Origin: Branchiostoma floridae
Lineage: Eukaryota; Chordata; Leptocardii; Amphioxiformes; Branchiostomatidae
Assembly (NCBI RefSeq): GCF_000003815.2
Contig: NC_049983.1
Location: forward strand, 6,468,022 to 6,532,021
Length of the DNA stretch: 64,000 bases
Reading direction: 5' to 3'
Every line of letters starts with the position of its first letter. Positions within the stretch are counted from its first letter, which is position 1. Both the position numbers and the translations under genes were made by a program. Positions 1 through 12,018 of the stretch are shown piece by piece. The notes under the pieces were generated by a model. That model saw nothing but the letters and a program-made list of their open reading frames with translations, was not told the DNA's origin and ran no database searches.

Positions 1-183
1 CTTCTAAAATGTCATGTAAACCCGGTTTTTTTGGGGGGGGGCGAAATCGCTAAAGGGGGGCGAGGTAGGGGGGCGAGATCACTAGCCGGGGAGGGCGAGA
101 TCGCTAGTGATTTCGCCCCGGGGGGGGCGAGATCGCTAGTGATTTCGCCCCCTGGGGGGCGAGATCACGGGGGGGCGAGAACG
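1..183. repeat. G-rich tandem repeat with inverted units
   Basis: An array of G runs alternates with a unit that reads roughly GGGCGAGATCGCTAGTGATT followed by TCGCCC. About five units or partial units are visible, with runs of 5 to 8 G between them. Each full unit is nearly self-complementary (13 pairs if G-T wobbles are allowed), so the strand could form hairpins or G-quadruplexes. It begins near the window edge and may continue outside. No gene is seen in it. Confidence 0.75.
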
Positions 184-1900
184 CTGTCACACCGGTACGC
201 TATACCGATACCCAGCCCTAAACCCAACACACGTTATAACACACGATAACAATGTGTGCTTGGCTAAGATACACAAGATGTAGTGAAGCTGCATTTGCAC
301 TATTAACTGTTAGCTAACGAAAAATCGTAATTCATTGTATTCACCAACCGCGCTTTTAGTATGTTTAGACTTAAGGATATCTGTGAAAACTGTTCTAATG
401 TAAATAGTTTCATTAGATTATGTGTGTAGACTACATCATACACAGATGTATGGAAAATTGGTGTTTAATGCCGTATGCGGGAGATTACTAAAAGATGGCG
501 TCCCAGACGTTTTAGATTACGTAGTAGTACGTAGCCCATGAGACTATAATCACGTATTTTACGTAATATTCATGCGCTACGACTGCGCTGAATTGTTGTC
601 AAGAATATATATTGGAGACGGCCACTTGTTTTTGTCGTTAGCATCTCAGTAGCATGACCCATACATTGTATATATGTCGCTTTTATCATAATATACAGCG
701 TGTCGTATAATTGGTCTAGTTTCAAAAGCGCGCCATGTTATGTTATGTTACCAAGCAACAATCTACAATCATCGGGCATTCCTCCGGCGCGACCCCCCTC
801 AGATGTGTATTGAATCTCCCCCTTGTACCGGAACCGTGCTTGAGAGCGAACACAGGAGCAGGGAGTGATTTGAACAAGGCAGGTGTTTTGAAGAAATTAC
901 GTGAGCGAGGGTCGAACGCGCGTGTGTGCTGTAAAGAGGGAAAATGGACCCTTGTCCCGTTAAGTAGGATAATTTATCAGATCGTACGCACGTTTTGTTT
1001 AACCGGGAACAACACGAGACGTGCCCGCCGAGCGAACCCTGTGGCTATCGTCGGGCTCCATAGCGCCCCTACGATCGACCAGACGACTTTTGCTACTTGG
1101 AGAGTGGGGCCCGCCCTGAGCAAGCTACGGGCGGTGGAAAAACAAGAAAAAACGTCGTCCAAGAAACCAGCATTTTCTACAAGAAATCAAACTCTTACTG
1201 ACTGGAGAAACGTAAGGATTTTTTTCGGCTACTACGACGATGTTCACGTGAGTCACGGAGACAACAGACAACGCCGTCCCAAAGGATAGGTGTAACTAGG
1301 CGTCTTCACACCTGTCTCTAAGGATGAACACAGAGATAATCGTCTTCTCGTAATCGTCTTATTTCCATATCTGGCGCACAAGGAGCTTCGGCTGATCTCA
1401 AAGACTGATTGCAAGGATTTTCGGTCAGACGACCACAGACGACGTAAAATCACCACAGACGACGTCTGGGACAAATTTATGCAGCAAACGTAGCGGGAAA
1501 ATACTCAGGTAAGAGAATAACATTGCATCATGCGCATTCCATATATTCTATTATGCTGTGTGTGTGTTTGTGTAGTGTGTAAGGTTATGTTTCTGACCAG
1601 TCCATTGTTGATCAACGATTTGGGGATTCAATGTCAACCCTACGTGCTCGTTTCCACGAATGGGTTTGTGTGAAAGTTACTGTTTATCACAAGAGCCCTT
1701 TAAGTAATACGTATTTGACAGACAAGGGTTTTGAAGGGCCCTTATTGTAACACGCAAGAGGACACATTCAATGTACATGTATACGTCTGATGTGTATAGT
1801 ACTACTAGTGAAAAGACAGTTTTTCACACCTTTTTTACATTCACAAAGAATGTTACGTTTTTTCGGTGCCGCTTGTCTGTTTGTTGCCAGTATAACTCGA
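184..1900. other. Spacer without recognised gene; CpG-richer part 740-1500
   Basis: No family-like protein is found on either strand. The part from about 740 to 1500 is richer in CpG than its surroundings and has donor-like sites at about 1211 (ACGTAAGG) and 1248 (ACGTGAGT). It could be a promoter or noncoding first exon, but nothing else supports this. A 184-codon open frame at 735-1289 has no recognisable domain. Confidence 0.4.
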
Positions 1901-1904
1901 GAAG

Positions 1905-2060
1905 TCTTGGATGGATCCTGATGATATTTGGTAGGTGGGTAGGGGTCAGAAAACCGAAGGCAAGTTCGATAATGGGCCTCCTAGTGGCTTTCTAAGGTAC
2001 CGCACTGGAAATTCAGGTTTAGATATCTCGTGTTCTGGACACAAGATGTAGTCGTTTTGT
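1905..2060 (+). repeat. Dispersed repeat with 'GGGCCTCCTAGTGGC' core
   Basis: This segment, with TGATGATATTTGGTAGGTGG followed by a 'gggcctcctagtggctttc' block, recurs in the window in diverged form near 4960-5100, 20745-20880 (opposite strand), 50980-51190, 51960-52090, 62640-62780 and 63500-63720. Several copies run into a GACAGACAGACAG-type tail. It is an old interspersed family of unknown class. Confidence 0.6.
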
Positions 2061-2065
2061 TTTTT

Positions 2066-2101
2066 GATAGATAGATAGATAGATACTAGTAGATAGATAG
2101 C
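2066..2101. repeat. GATA microsatellite
   Basis: A run of about nine ATAG/GATA tetramers is interrupted once by ACTAGT. Confidence 0.85.
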
Positions 2102-2329
2102 TGTTGAGACAGAGAGTAAGTGCGTTTGCTGGGCCCTTTGCATGATTTTTTATAAGTAGAAGTGATGCCTTATGATTGGATAGTGATTATACAAATCAAA
2201 AGCTAATGTGCATGATTAAGAACGAAAGTTCCAGTTCCAGAAGGTTCCATGATAGCACTCTCAAACTTGTGACATATGTCGTGTCTTATACGCTATGTCA
2301 CTAATCTGACGCTAATCAGGGATTTTCTT

Positions 2330-2491
2330 AGCCTCTACCAGGCTTCGTGAATCGGTGGTCTAATTGTAGAAATTGGACAAATAGAGTCTATTGTACGCTA
2401 GGGGAGTTAGCCGGCCAGATGAGTACGTTTCCTCACCACGAGGATGGTGAGGATAATGATTCTACCGATCCACGGAGCCTGGTAGAGGCTA
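2330..2491. mobile_element. Short inverted-repeat element (MITE-like)
   Basis: The termini are inverted: AGCCTCTACCAGGCTTCGTG at the left and the complement of that motif (CACGGAGCCTGGTAGAGGCT) at the right. The length is 162 bp, with no coding capacity. Related sequence with the same termini and inner 'GGAGTTAGCTGGCCAG' motifs occurs at 58421-58830. Confidence 0.75.
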
Positions 2492-2973
2492 GGATTTTCG
2501 GTCACGTCATCCCACCACAACATAAAAATGAGTCGCATGTTGTTTTATTAGTTTATTTCTCAAACTAAATAATTGCCAGTGAGAGAAGGTAGTCCGGTTA
2601 TCCCTTCGTGATTCATCAGTTTGTGATAACTAATGGTTCACGTTCAGTAGATCACATATGAGCAATGTTTCTTTGCGATTTTCCTGTACAAATTTCGTCA
2701 GCCCTCCCTCCAACCCCCCGAACTGCATACCAGCATTTCTAAAGCTTACTGCATTGATTGATATGTTGATACCCAGTTATATCTATTGATCTACAGGTAG
2801 GAAAAGAGGTTTTAATGACCAAGTTATGTTTAAAAAAAACATACACACAAGACGTAAGAAAACGTAAACGCTGATCTCACTGGTCTCCATCAACGTCTGG
2901 TTAGCAACGATTTTTTTTTTCATTCCAAAATCTAAACAATGAGGTTGGCAAAATAAATGAGACAAACTTTCGA

Positions 2974-3120
2974 TACTGTAAACGCAGAAATGTTCGCGGT
3001 GGTTTTATGTTTACGGTTTTCGCGGTGACCACTACACCGCGAACTTAAAACCACATTTTTCTATTATAGTATGAGGCTGCAGTCTATGGCGCTACCGCGA
3101 ACTTAAATACATTTACTGTA
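2974..3120. mobile_element. MITE of the 'CGCGGTGGTTT' family, copy 1
   Basis: The ends TACTGTAAACGCA and TACATTTACTGTA form a terminal inverted repeat beside TA. The interior holds facing motifs GTTCGCGGTGGTTTTATG and ACCGCGAACTTAAAACCAC that can fold back. Other copies are at 11824-12018 and, decayed, at 50276-50458. It is a non-coding, hairpin-forming DNA element. Confidence 0.8.
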
Positions 3121-3474
3121 GTTTGCGTAATTTTGCAACCTAAAACTACATGTATAAAAACTAGTCCAACTATGTGAAAAAAATGTATGTATGCAGGTGA
3201 GAAAAAGTGGCATTTATAGCGCTTAGACTCTGTTAGTATTTATATAACTAATAACAACCAAATGAGTATGTATTCGAAGATCTTTTGTTTTCTATAAGTG
3301 GATTTTCCTGTATTTAGAACTACAGGTAAAACCACCCATTGTTTGGGTTTTCTCTTTATTACACGCACGTGCACGTGTACACTTACAGCATAACAGCCTG
3401 TTTACGCAACCCACAACTCTCATAGAACAATACCTCCCCGTTCTATACAACGGAAATACCTCTATACGCTGTCG

Positions 3475-3545
3475 TAAAGGTGGTATCTCACTGCACCTGG
3501 GGCACCGGTGCGGCAATGCGGGGTTCGAAAGATTGCTAATGAAAT
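3475..3545 (+). repeat. Single arm of the 'GGTGGTATCTCACTGCAC' element
   Basis: This arm matches the left arm of the complete inverted-repeat element at 23800-24047, including CACCGGTGCGGCAATGCGGG. No matching right arm is seen nearby, so it is a partial copy. Confidence 0.6.
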
Positions 3546-3724
3546 TGACATTCAAGGCTGCGTATATGCACTGAATGTCATTGCCGATACTACATGCTCC
3601 CACAAAGGGTATGGGTTGGAATTTGAACCGCTCTGTCGACGTCTATTCCAGTGGAATAACAACACCTGGACTTGTAATCATATACAATACGCCTGCAATG
3701 TTGCCCCGCGAAAGGGAAATAAAA

Positions 3725-4205
3725 TTTTATTTATTTATTGGTTTGGCTGTTCAGGATACACAGCCAGGGCTGCCCAACTAGCCTATGGCTATTACAAAGG
3801 GCTAACCCTGCTGACAAAACAGAGACAATACATGTGGATTTGAACAGGATACTTATCAATAACCATTTTCTAAGTTCGTAAAGGATAGAGGTGAAATACA
3901 AAAGTACATTTATACAGTATATACAAGGTGTAGGATGACATACATATAATCTATAATGGAATATATAACATCACTTATCAACAACAATATTTACAATGAG
4001 AGGTCAGGGTCTGTATATACACGTGTATGGCTATGCGTAAGGGTCGCCTAGGCATTCCCACAGTTTTCTTTTGAAGGAAGCAGTAGAGGTGGCTGTGCGA
4101 GTAGCAGTAGGGAGAGTGTTCCAGAGTGCTGTTGCTCTGTAGATGAATGTAGATGAAATAAAATGAAATCTCGCATCTACGCAGTGCACATAGCCACATA
4201 CTTAT
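3725..4205 (-). repeat. Probable LINE 3' end, minus strand
   Basis: Read on the minus strand, the segment ends in an AATAAATAAATAAAATTTTA-like tail near 3725, typical of a retroelement 3' end. The body is non-coding as far as I can see. The class is not identified. Confidence 0.35.
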
Positions 4206-4650
4206 AATCTATTATTGTAGACTAATTAGAAAATGATTTTTCTAATTAGATGAAAACAGTTATGTTTTGATAAGTACAGATCGTTAGTAGATATCAAGAT
4301 GGGCGAACGTGAGTTTGTAGCTTTCATCATTGTGCACATGAAAATCATAGCTTCATTGCTGTGGTATATACCAAAGTGCTGTATTTTCTCATAGAAAAAA
4401 TAATAAAATTAAACACGATGACGTCATCCATATATATGATCCAAAAAACATACTTGGAATTTTTTTATGCCCATCTAGCTAATATTCGTCAAGGCTCTTT
4501 CCATTTGTACCGATTTTCTACAGTCAAACTTGGTATAAAACAGAGTCAGTAAGTGTTAATTGTTGACATGAAGATAGGATTTTAAAACGCCAATGGACGT
4601 CGGACACTCCACCAAACGGAATCCTTTGTAGCAAAATGGACCATTGTTTT

Positions 4651-4773
4651 GAGTATCCCCCATTCACAAGTTTTCACATATAATTAGGTCCAGGTTCAGG
4701 TCAGGACCTGGACTTGATTCTCTGGACCTGGACCGTACCTGTACCTGAATTTTCTGTACCGGTACCCTACACT
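4651..4773 (-). repeat. 'Dispersed GGTCCAGGTTCAGGTC' repeat, copy 1
   Basis: Here AGTATCCCCCATTCACAAG is followed by alternating GGACCTGGAC motifs and a CCGGTACC end. The same order appears in opposite orientation at 44650-44770, and a shorter copy lies at 23320-23380. Confidence 0.7.
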
Positions 4774-5407
4774 AGTGGAAGTACTTTCGTTGTGATTTCT
4801 CTTTATGTACACAACAACTAAACAACGGGCAATGTTTTGTAAATGTTAAAAGAATGGTTTATTACCTTCGCCAATAAGGTTATGTTTTTGGTAGCATTTC
4901 TATTATGTTATTGTGTATATATGTATGTGGTTAATAACTATTACTCAAGGAGGTAGGAATGGATTGTTATAAAACTTGGTATATGCGGTTATGAAATGTC
5001 AAGTGGAAGAAATGATTAGATTTTGGGTCTCCTAGCGACTTTCCTTGATACAGCAACAGAACGTCCTGTTTTGATATCTTGTTAGTGTAAATGTTTGGCA
5101 GAGCCAAAGTACAGAACACGATATAAACAATGGGTTTTACGACATGTAACTTGCGTCAGTGGAAAAGTACTTGGAGGTCATTGACCACCACCCCCCACCC
5201 CCAATATATTACCCCTCTTAATACCCATTGTAATTAATTGGTAGAAATCGGGTTGTTTGTGTGAACAAAGTCCGCTTTTCTTTGATCCTGACGGACGTTA
5301 ACTCTGCGAACCCTCACATATAACCTACAAACGAGTGACCGAAACAGACCATACTCTGTGACGTATTTATCGTTTCCGCCGCATCAGTTGCAACAATACA
5401 CTATATA

Positions 5408-6507
5408 GTCCATGGGCCAGCACCCCAAATTTCACATATCGGTACCCTCCGGGGTGGCAAATTCTCCTTGTTATTTTTGAATAGTAGAAGGCCTGTGGCA
5501 TATATTTTGACGTGATAGCCATTCTGGTATGGTAGCTTTCTACCGGCTATCACCCTTCAAACCTATCACCACCTAAATGATCTGGAAATTTCGTGTCTTC
5601 AATAAGGGGGAGGGGCAAAAAATTAAACATCAATATTTTTCCACGAAAATTCACAGGCTGGTAGAACCTGCTAAGAGGATCATAAAAATATCAATTGATT
5701 TCTGATATTGTGATTCAACACGAAATTATGACTGCCTAAAATCATATCTTTTGGTGATTTTCTGGTGAAAAATATATACTTTACGTTCCAATATCGTTCA
5801 TTTATTCACATTACCTATGGGGCCTTGCCTGATGAGTTAGACTTACCGTACCTATCCTTCTCTGCATATTAAGCTTTAAATGATCGAAATCCATCAATGA
5901 AATCCGGAGATATGAATGTGTGAAGAATGACACATCTGCCAGCTTATAGTGACAATATCGTTGCTAAGGCCGTTGCTAAGGCTGTTGTTAAGGAGGTTTC
6001 AGATCGTACTCCACAACAAAACTGATGCAAAGAACTTACTTTTCTGTAGTATTTTACTCTAATTACATCAGTAGAAGTACATGGAATCGTGTTAAAATGT
6101 TTAACATGTAACAGATGCAGAAATGTGTTTTTTTTACGTCATTTCTTTCAGAATCGTTAGCAAAACTGTTGCTAAGGCCGTTGCTAAGGGTGTACTCAGT
6201 CATGTTTCAAGCCAAAACAGCAGAGAGTCAAGTTCTCTGACGCCTGATTTTGCTCCTGTCATCTTGTAAATCATACTTAATTGTGAAAAATATCATAATT
6301 GATTGGAAATGTTAATTTGGGCTCTACATGGGGGTTATAAGGATACCTGAAAATGAATTACCTTGATTTCACACATTTTTTTACAAATCTTTTGCTCTTT
6401 TTCGTCATTTAGTAGATACCTTACTAAGATTCACAGCGTATATCTAGTATGTCGTACACAATGAAAAAGGCTCTGCATGGGGGTTACCGGCACCACATAT
6501 GTGACAC
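5408..6507 (+). repeat. Left arm of the 6.4-kb element
   Basis: This 1100-bp arm matches 10731-11821 in inverted orientation along its whole length, with small differences such as GGGGTGGC versus the complement of GCCACCTCGG near the outer end. Confidence 0.85.
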
Positions 6508-6653
6508 AGGATATGTGGATGCAGGACTGCGTCATGCATATTAAAAATTTATCTAGAAACAAGACCATAACAAAAGGTCAAGAACAAGGTTACTCTGGGA
6601 TGAATACAAGTATATTGTACTTTTCTTGATCAATGATGGTTTACATTATAAAG

Positions 6654-6703
6654 GAGGTTATATCGACATATATAGGCATATCTAGACATGTCTATATAAC
6701 CTC
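6654..6703. repeat. 50-bp imperfect palindrome
   Basis: GAGGTTATATCGACATATAT at the left faces a complement ending ATGTCTATATAACCTC at the right. It lies just inside the left arm of the 6.4-kb element. Confidence 0.7.
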
Positions 6704-7453
6704 ATTGACTATATATCAGGTGCAGTGCAGGTTTGCTGCGTTGGACAAACTGCAAAACACTTATAGTCTAATGGTGTGTTATTATGCCTGACCATTCATT
6801 TGTTAACATAAGGGCAAACCAAAAACAAAGTCTATAACAAAATTTTCATGTATGGAGACCCGTTAGAATGGAGCAGTGTAATATCTGGTGTAAAACGTAG
6901 CTAACTGAAGATTCTGGCAGGCTTGTAAAACTTGACACACTGGATACAAAACTACCGATGCCTTTTTCTACACTGTTGTAAAGATTACAAAACTTACAAC
7001 CTACAAGTTTCCACATGTGCATGTGCCTAGAACTAGGATGGTCTCCAATGCCTAAGGGAATTTTCTTTGTCATTGAGCCTGTAGGCTCGTTCTCATTTAA
7101 ATGTCGAAATGCTGTCGCCTGACTTTATGCCTTGATATGGAGCAAATTATAGACAACATCACTGGTTCCTTCACTTTTCCACAACCCCTGTAATGTTTTA
7201 CAAATGATGCACAACAGCATTCGTATTGGTTGATGGCTTAGAAGATTATTATAGCCACGGGTGTGATTTCACCCCCTAAAATATGGCTGTCGCCTGAGAA
7301 GAAACGAAGAATTCAAATAGTAGCCAAAAATGTAACAATTCAGTTCCCAGAATGATAGTTCGGTAGGTGAAACTAGCGTCAGATCACGTCAGATCGCTCC
7401 TGTCACTGATCTTGGAGGCTGTGTGAGGTGGTTCATGCCTGTCGCCAGATTCT

Positions 7454-7832
7454 GTAACAAACGTTACCATCACGAGTACGATGGTTGCCACGGTTATATT
7501 ATCCACGTATAAGACTAGAAATGATAGTTTTTGTGACGCTGTACAGTTTTTCTGGCTTTTTAAAGAAACAAGAAAAGGGTTGTTGACTGTCATTTGTATC
7601 CCACCTTGCTTAAAAAAATGTTGTACAGAAATGACTGTAACAAACGTTACCATTGTTCGATGCTGTCTAAGCTTTCTTTTTGACCTGGTGTAAAAAAGCT
7701 GCCCACTTTTGAAATGTTCCTCTGAGGAACGTTCACTTATACCTAAATGATGTAGTCAATAAGGTGAGTCCTTTCGAAGAAAACAGGGTAAAGTCTACTG
7801 TTGTAACAAACGTTACCGGTAACGTTTGTTAC
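7454..7832. repeat. GTAACAAACGTTAC sites and 30-bp perfect palindrome
   Basis: The 14-mer GTAACAAACGTTAC occurs at 7454-7467, 7637-7650 and 7803-7816, and its complement at 7819-7832. The last two are separated by CG, so 7803-7832 is a perfect palindrome. It sits in the interior of the 6.4-kb element and could be a protein binding array. Its function is unknown. Confidence 0.8.
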
Positions 7833-8710
7833 ATGCCCTGTAATGCATTACCAATGGGACCGAAAATAATAAGTTCAACTTGCCATTTTTGGCTATGGTT
7901 AAAGGAGGAATTTTCCTGAACAACCACGTAGTTTTCACTGAAAATAAAGCCGATTTATTTTTCGACCAAAAAATGCCATATTCGATATTTCAATGAGAAC
8001 GAGTGTGTAACGGGCATATGAAAATAGTCTGATATACATTTTAGTTGCCTTTAATAGCTTTGAGGCCTTAGGTTTTTGCCAGTTCGCAAAAATTGAAGTC
8101 TTCAAACATTACAACAAGATGACTGTAGTCAATATATTAGTGTATACATATTTCACAGTGCCTGCCATGCAAGAACATAACGTCCTTGGTCGGAATGAAC
8201 TGACATTTTGAATCAAGTGTGTAAGTCACAAGTCAGATTTCCTCTGGTTTAACGTTGGGCATGTCTGAGATACTGGTCAGAGGGAACGATCATACATACA
8301 TTAGATATTTCGTACAATGTAAGAAAATGGGCATGTCACCTGTCAGAAAGAAGGTGATGTGACTTGTGTGTTACCGACCGGTGTTGCGATTGTCCTAATG
8401 TTGGAAGGTCATTAGTATGTGGCACTGTGGTAAAGGTCACCACTTCTCTGACCCCAACACCAAAGGCTTTTTAGTTCCATGATTTGGCATCTTCCTATTT
8501 TTGTCTTGCATTACCTGCTTGTTTTGCCTGTTGGGCTATTCTACAGCCCTTATGCCTCCATATGACTGTATGCCTTCAATGGTTTAGACTCCATGTTTTT
8601 CATAACATACTGTCTTATGTGAGTCTTCATTGATGCTATCAATTTTGCAGCAGTTGGAACACTGCTTTTCCCCACCTACTTGCATGAGCTTTTGCATTTA
8701 TTTCTTGATA

Positions 8711-8845
8711 CAGCAGAAGCCGCTTAATTGCACATCCCATTTGCCAGCATATTTTGTGCAATTATTCGCATGGTGCAATAATGCGAAGTTATCTAGCCGG
8801 ACTGCAAATTTAAAGGTTTGGGATTTGGGGATTCCGTGCAATTAA
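8711..8845. mobile_element. Truncated pogo/Tigger-like MITE
   Basis: It begins CAGCAGAAGCCGCTTAATTG beside TA, like the complete 160-bp element at 8968-9127, and ends at CCGTGCAATTAACTAG without the expected terminus. The classification rests on the CAGTAGAA-type end and TA site only. Confidence 0.6.
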
Positions 8846-8967
8846 CTAGAACTATTCAACACTATCGGTAAATATAGTCGACGCTTGTGTTCCTTTGTGA
8901 CAATGCCTTTCTTCTCAAACATCTTTTACGTAGATAATAAACATCTTTTGTACTTTTATAAAGGCTA

Positions 8968-9127
8968 CAGTAGAAGCCAGTTAATCGTACAATGTATTAC
9001 CTCACACTTCTGTTAATTGCACGGAATCCCAAAATCCCGAACTGATGCGGTCCAGCTGGATAACTTCGCATCATTGCACAACACGGTTAATTGGCAAATG
9101 GGGTGTGCAATTAAGCGGTTTCTACTG
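8968..9127. mobile_element. 160-bp pogo/Tigger-like MITE
   Basis: The inverted ends CAGTAGAAGCC and GGTTTCTACTG are flanked by TA on both sides (8966-8967 and 9128-9129). The interior contains paired GCAATTAAGCGG / GTTAATTGCAC motifs. It is non-coding and nested inside the 6.4-kb element. Confidence 0.75.
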
Positions 9128-9899
9128 TATTTCACAGTCCTTGCTTGATTTCCAATGATGTATTTGCATCTGTAAGTAGCAACGACTATAGCTGCAGTAC
9201 AGTACACCAGTCAGAATTGCCCTGAGGATTGTGACAGACGATCACCGAAACTGAAAATGTGAAAATAAAACAAGGGTTGTGAAATAAAAGATCTGTATCT
9301 TATATGTCCATACAGAGCCCTTCTCATTATTGTGACCATATTAAGTTTACACGATGGTTTATGTGTGGTTTTCACTGCTATACCAAAAGTCTCCATAACT
9401 TACCTCCTCTCAGTACCCGATTTATCATGGTCCCAAACCCCCCAAAAGCCGCCAATACCCTGATCTGGCTCGTCTTCTGTGTGGCTCAATAAGACAAGTA
9501 ACATTTCTTCATTAAGTAGATTTTCCTTTTTCCATCGACAATAATACATACACCAGGTGCATTACCTTCAATGTAAAGAGGCAGCATGGGAGGTATTACG
9601 CCTTACAAATGACTAAAATTCTGAGAGATTAAAACTCTGCTTTTAGTCAACCAGGTTACATCCTCTCAAATCCAATCAAATCCTCTTTATCCTCACCTGT
9701 TGGACTGTAAAAGAAAGGATCCCATTTCCTATGTGGAAATACAAAACTTCTTCACATCTTCATTTATTATATTAATTTAGATCTATGAGGGTAGCCATCG
9801 TAGATTCAGTAAATTTCGGCAATAAATTGTTTGATTTTTAAGGGCCTCTTAGGGCGGCCCAGGCCTCAATAACGGAAACACTCGAGGGTTTATCATATG

Positions 9900-10420
9900 N
9901 NNNNNNNNNNNNNNNNNNNNNNNNNNNNNNNNNNNNNNNNNNNNNNNNNNNNNNNNNNNNNNNNNNNNNNNNNNNNNNNNNNNNNNNNNNNNNNNNNNNN
10001 NNNNNNNNNNNNNNNNNNNNNNNNNNNNNNNNNNNNNNNNNNNNNNNNNNNNNNNNNNNNNNNNNNNNNNNNNNNNNNNNNNNNNNNNNNNNNNNNNNNN
10101 NNNNNNNNNNNNNNNNNNNNNNNNNNNNNNNNNNNNNNNNNNNNNNNNNNNNNNNNNNNNNNNNNNNNNNNNNNNNNNNNNNNNNNNNNNNNNNNNNNNN
10201 NNNNNNNNNNNNNNNNNNNNNNNNNNNNNNNNNNNNNNNNNNNNNNNNNNNNNNNNNNNNNNNNNNNNNNNNNNNNNNNNNNNNNNNNNNNNNNNNNNNN
10301 NNNNNNNNNNNNNNNNNNNNNNNNNNNNNNNNNNNNNNNNNNNNNNNNNNNNNNNNNNNNNNNNNNNNNNNNNNNNNNNNNNNNNNNNNNNNNNNNNNNN
10401 NNNNNNNNNNNNNNNNNNNN
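9900..10420. other. Assembly gap (521 N)
   Basis: This run of N lies within the interior of the 6.4-kb fold-back element. Anything encoded here is invisible. Confidence 0.99.
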
Positions 10421-10730
10421 CAGGATCCAATCTTAAATCTCGTCTTGTTATGTGTTCTTTGCTATATTATGAGAAATATGCCTTCTCGGTGTGCTTAGCG
10501 ATCCTCATTTATTCCGAAAATATGCACGGTAAACAAAGTGTCTATGCGTATAGGGAATGCATGTGTAGGGTCTGCATGGGTTTACTGAGTGTCATATTGT
10601 TTTCCAAAACACATATCGCGCAATTCATCCCAAGGTGAATTCCACAAAATTTGGCTGATTATACTATTCATTGACACATTATCTATTGGAAAACACCACC
10701 CCCTTTTGGAGTGGAATGCCCCTTTAAACG

Positions 10731-11821
10731 GTGTCACATATGTGGTGCCCCGGTAACCCCCATGCAGAGCCTTTTTCATTGTGTACGACATACTAGATAT
10801 ACGCTGTGAATTTTAGTAAGGTATCTACTAAATGACGAAAAAGAGCAAAAGATTTGTAAAAAAATGTGTGAAATCAAGGTAATTCATTTTCAGATATCCT
10901 TATAACCCCCATGTAGAGCCCAAATTAACATTTCCAATCAATTATGATATTTTTCACAATTAAGTATGATTTACAAGATGACAGGAGCAAAATCACGCGT
11001 CAGAGAACTTGACTCTCTGCTGTTTTGGCTTGAAACATGACTGAGTACACCCTTAGCAACGGCCTTAGCAATAGTTTTGCTAACGATTCTGAAAGAAATG
11101 ACGTAAAAAAAACACATTTCTGCATCTGTTACATGTTAAACATTTTAACACGATTCCATGTACTTCTACTGATGTAATTAGAGTAAAATACTACAGAAAA
11201 GTAAGTTCTTTGCATCAGTTTTGTTGTGGAGTACGATCTGAAACCTCCTTAACAACAGCCTTAGCAACGGCCTTAGCAACGATATTGTCACTATAAGCTG
11301 GCAGATGTGTCATTCTTCACACATTCATATCTCCGGATTTCATTGATGGATTTCGATCATTTAAAGCTTAATATGCAGAGAAGGATAGGTACGGTAAGTC
11401 TAACTTATCAGGCAAGGCCCCATAGGTAATGTGAATAAATGAACGATATTGGAAAGTAAAGTATATATTTTTCACCAGAAAATCACAAAAAAATATGATT
11501 TTAGGCAGTCATAATTTCGTGTTGAATCATAATATCAAAAATCAATTGATATTTTTATGATCCTCTTAGCAGGTTCTACCAGCCTGTGAATTTTCGTGGA
11601 AAAATATTGATGTTTAATTTTTTGCCCCTCCCCCTTATTGAAGACACGACATTTCCAGATCATTTAGGTGGTGATAGGTTTGAAGGGTGATAGCCGGTAG
11701 AAAGCTACCATACCAGAATGGCTATCACGTCAAAATATATGCCACAGGCCTTCTACTATTCAAAAATAACAAGGAGAATTTGCCACCTCGGAGGTACCGA
11801 TTTTTCCTCTGGCCCATGGAC
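10731..11821 (-). repeat. Right arm of the 6.4-kb element
   Basis: This 1091-bp inverted counterpart of 5408-6507 includes the complementary CCTTAGCAAC clusters at about 11050-11070 and 11255-11285. Confidence 0.85.
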
Positions 11822-11823
11822 TA

Positions 11824-12018
11824 ATAAATGCAGAAACTTTTGCGGTGGTTTAATGTTCACGGTTTTTACGGTGGCCGCTTCACCGCGAACTTAAAACCAC
11901 CGCGAACATTTCATTCCACGGCAGTAAGAGACTACAGTGCATGGTGCTACCGCGAACTTCAGTAAATTTTCCCGCTACCGCGAAATTAAATCCCCGCGAA
12001 CTTAAATGCATTTACAGT
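11824..12018. mobile_element. MITE of the 'CGCGGTGGTTT' family, copy 2, interrupted at its left end
   Basis: It has the body motifs GCGGTGGTTTAATG and CACCGCGAACTTAAAACCAC and the right end ATGCATTTACAGTA. The left end lacks the usual TACTG. A TACACTATA remnant lies at 5397-5405, on the far side of the 6.4-kb element, which therefore seems to have inserted into this copy. Confidence 0.7.

Larger units (their letters stand above)
5408..11821. mobile_element. 6.4-kb fold-back DNA element with 1.1-kb inverted arms
   Basis: Two nearly identical arms face each other (left 5408-6507, right 10731-11821), starting GTCCATGGGCCAG and ending CTGGCCCATGGAC. The flanks are TA on both sides (5406-5407 and 11822-11823), or ATA if the ends are taken as TAGTCC and GGACTA. 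The 4.2-kb interior has a 521-base gap and no recognisable transposase, so it is non-autonomous or its gene lies in the gap. The left arm has two clusters of a GTTGCTAAGG motif (5960-5994 and 6156-6189), repeated in the right arm, which could be transposase binding sites. The high match between arms suggests recent insertion or gene conversion. The superfamily is not assigned. Confidence 0.8.

Noticed and set aside
735..1289. 184-codon open frame
   Set aside because: No recognisable domain and no transcript-like context; at most part of a noncoding first exon.
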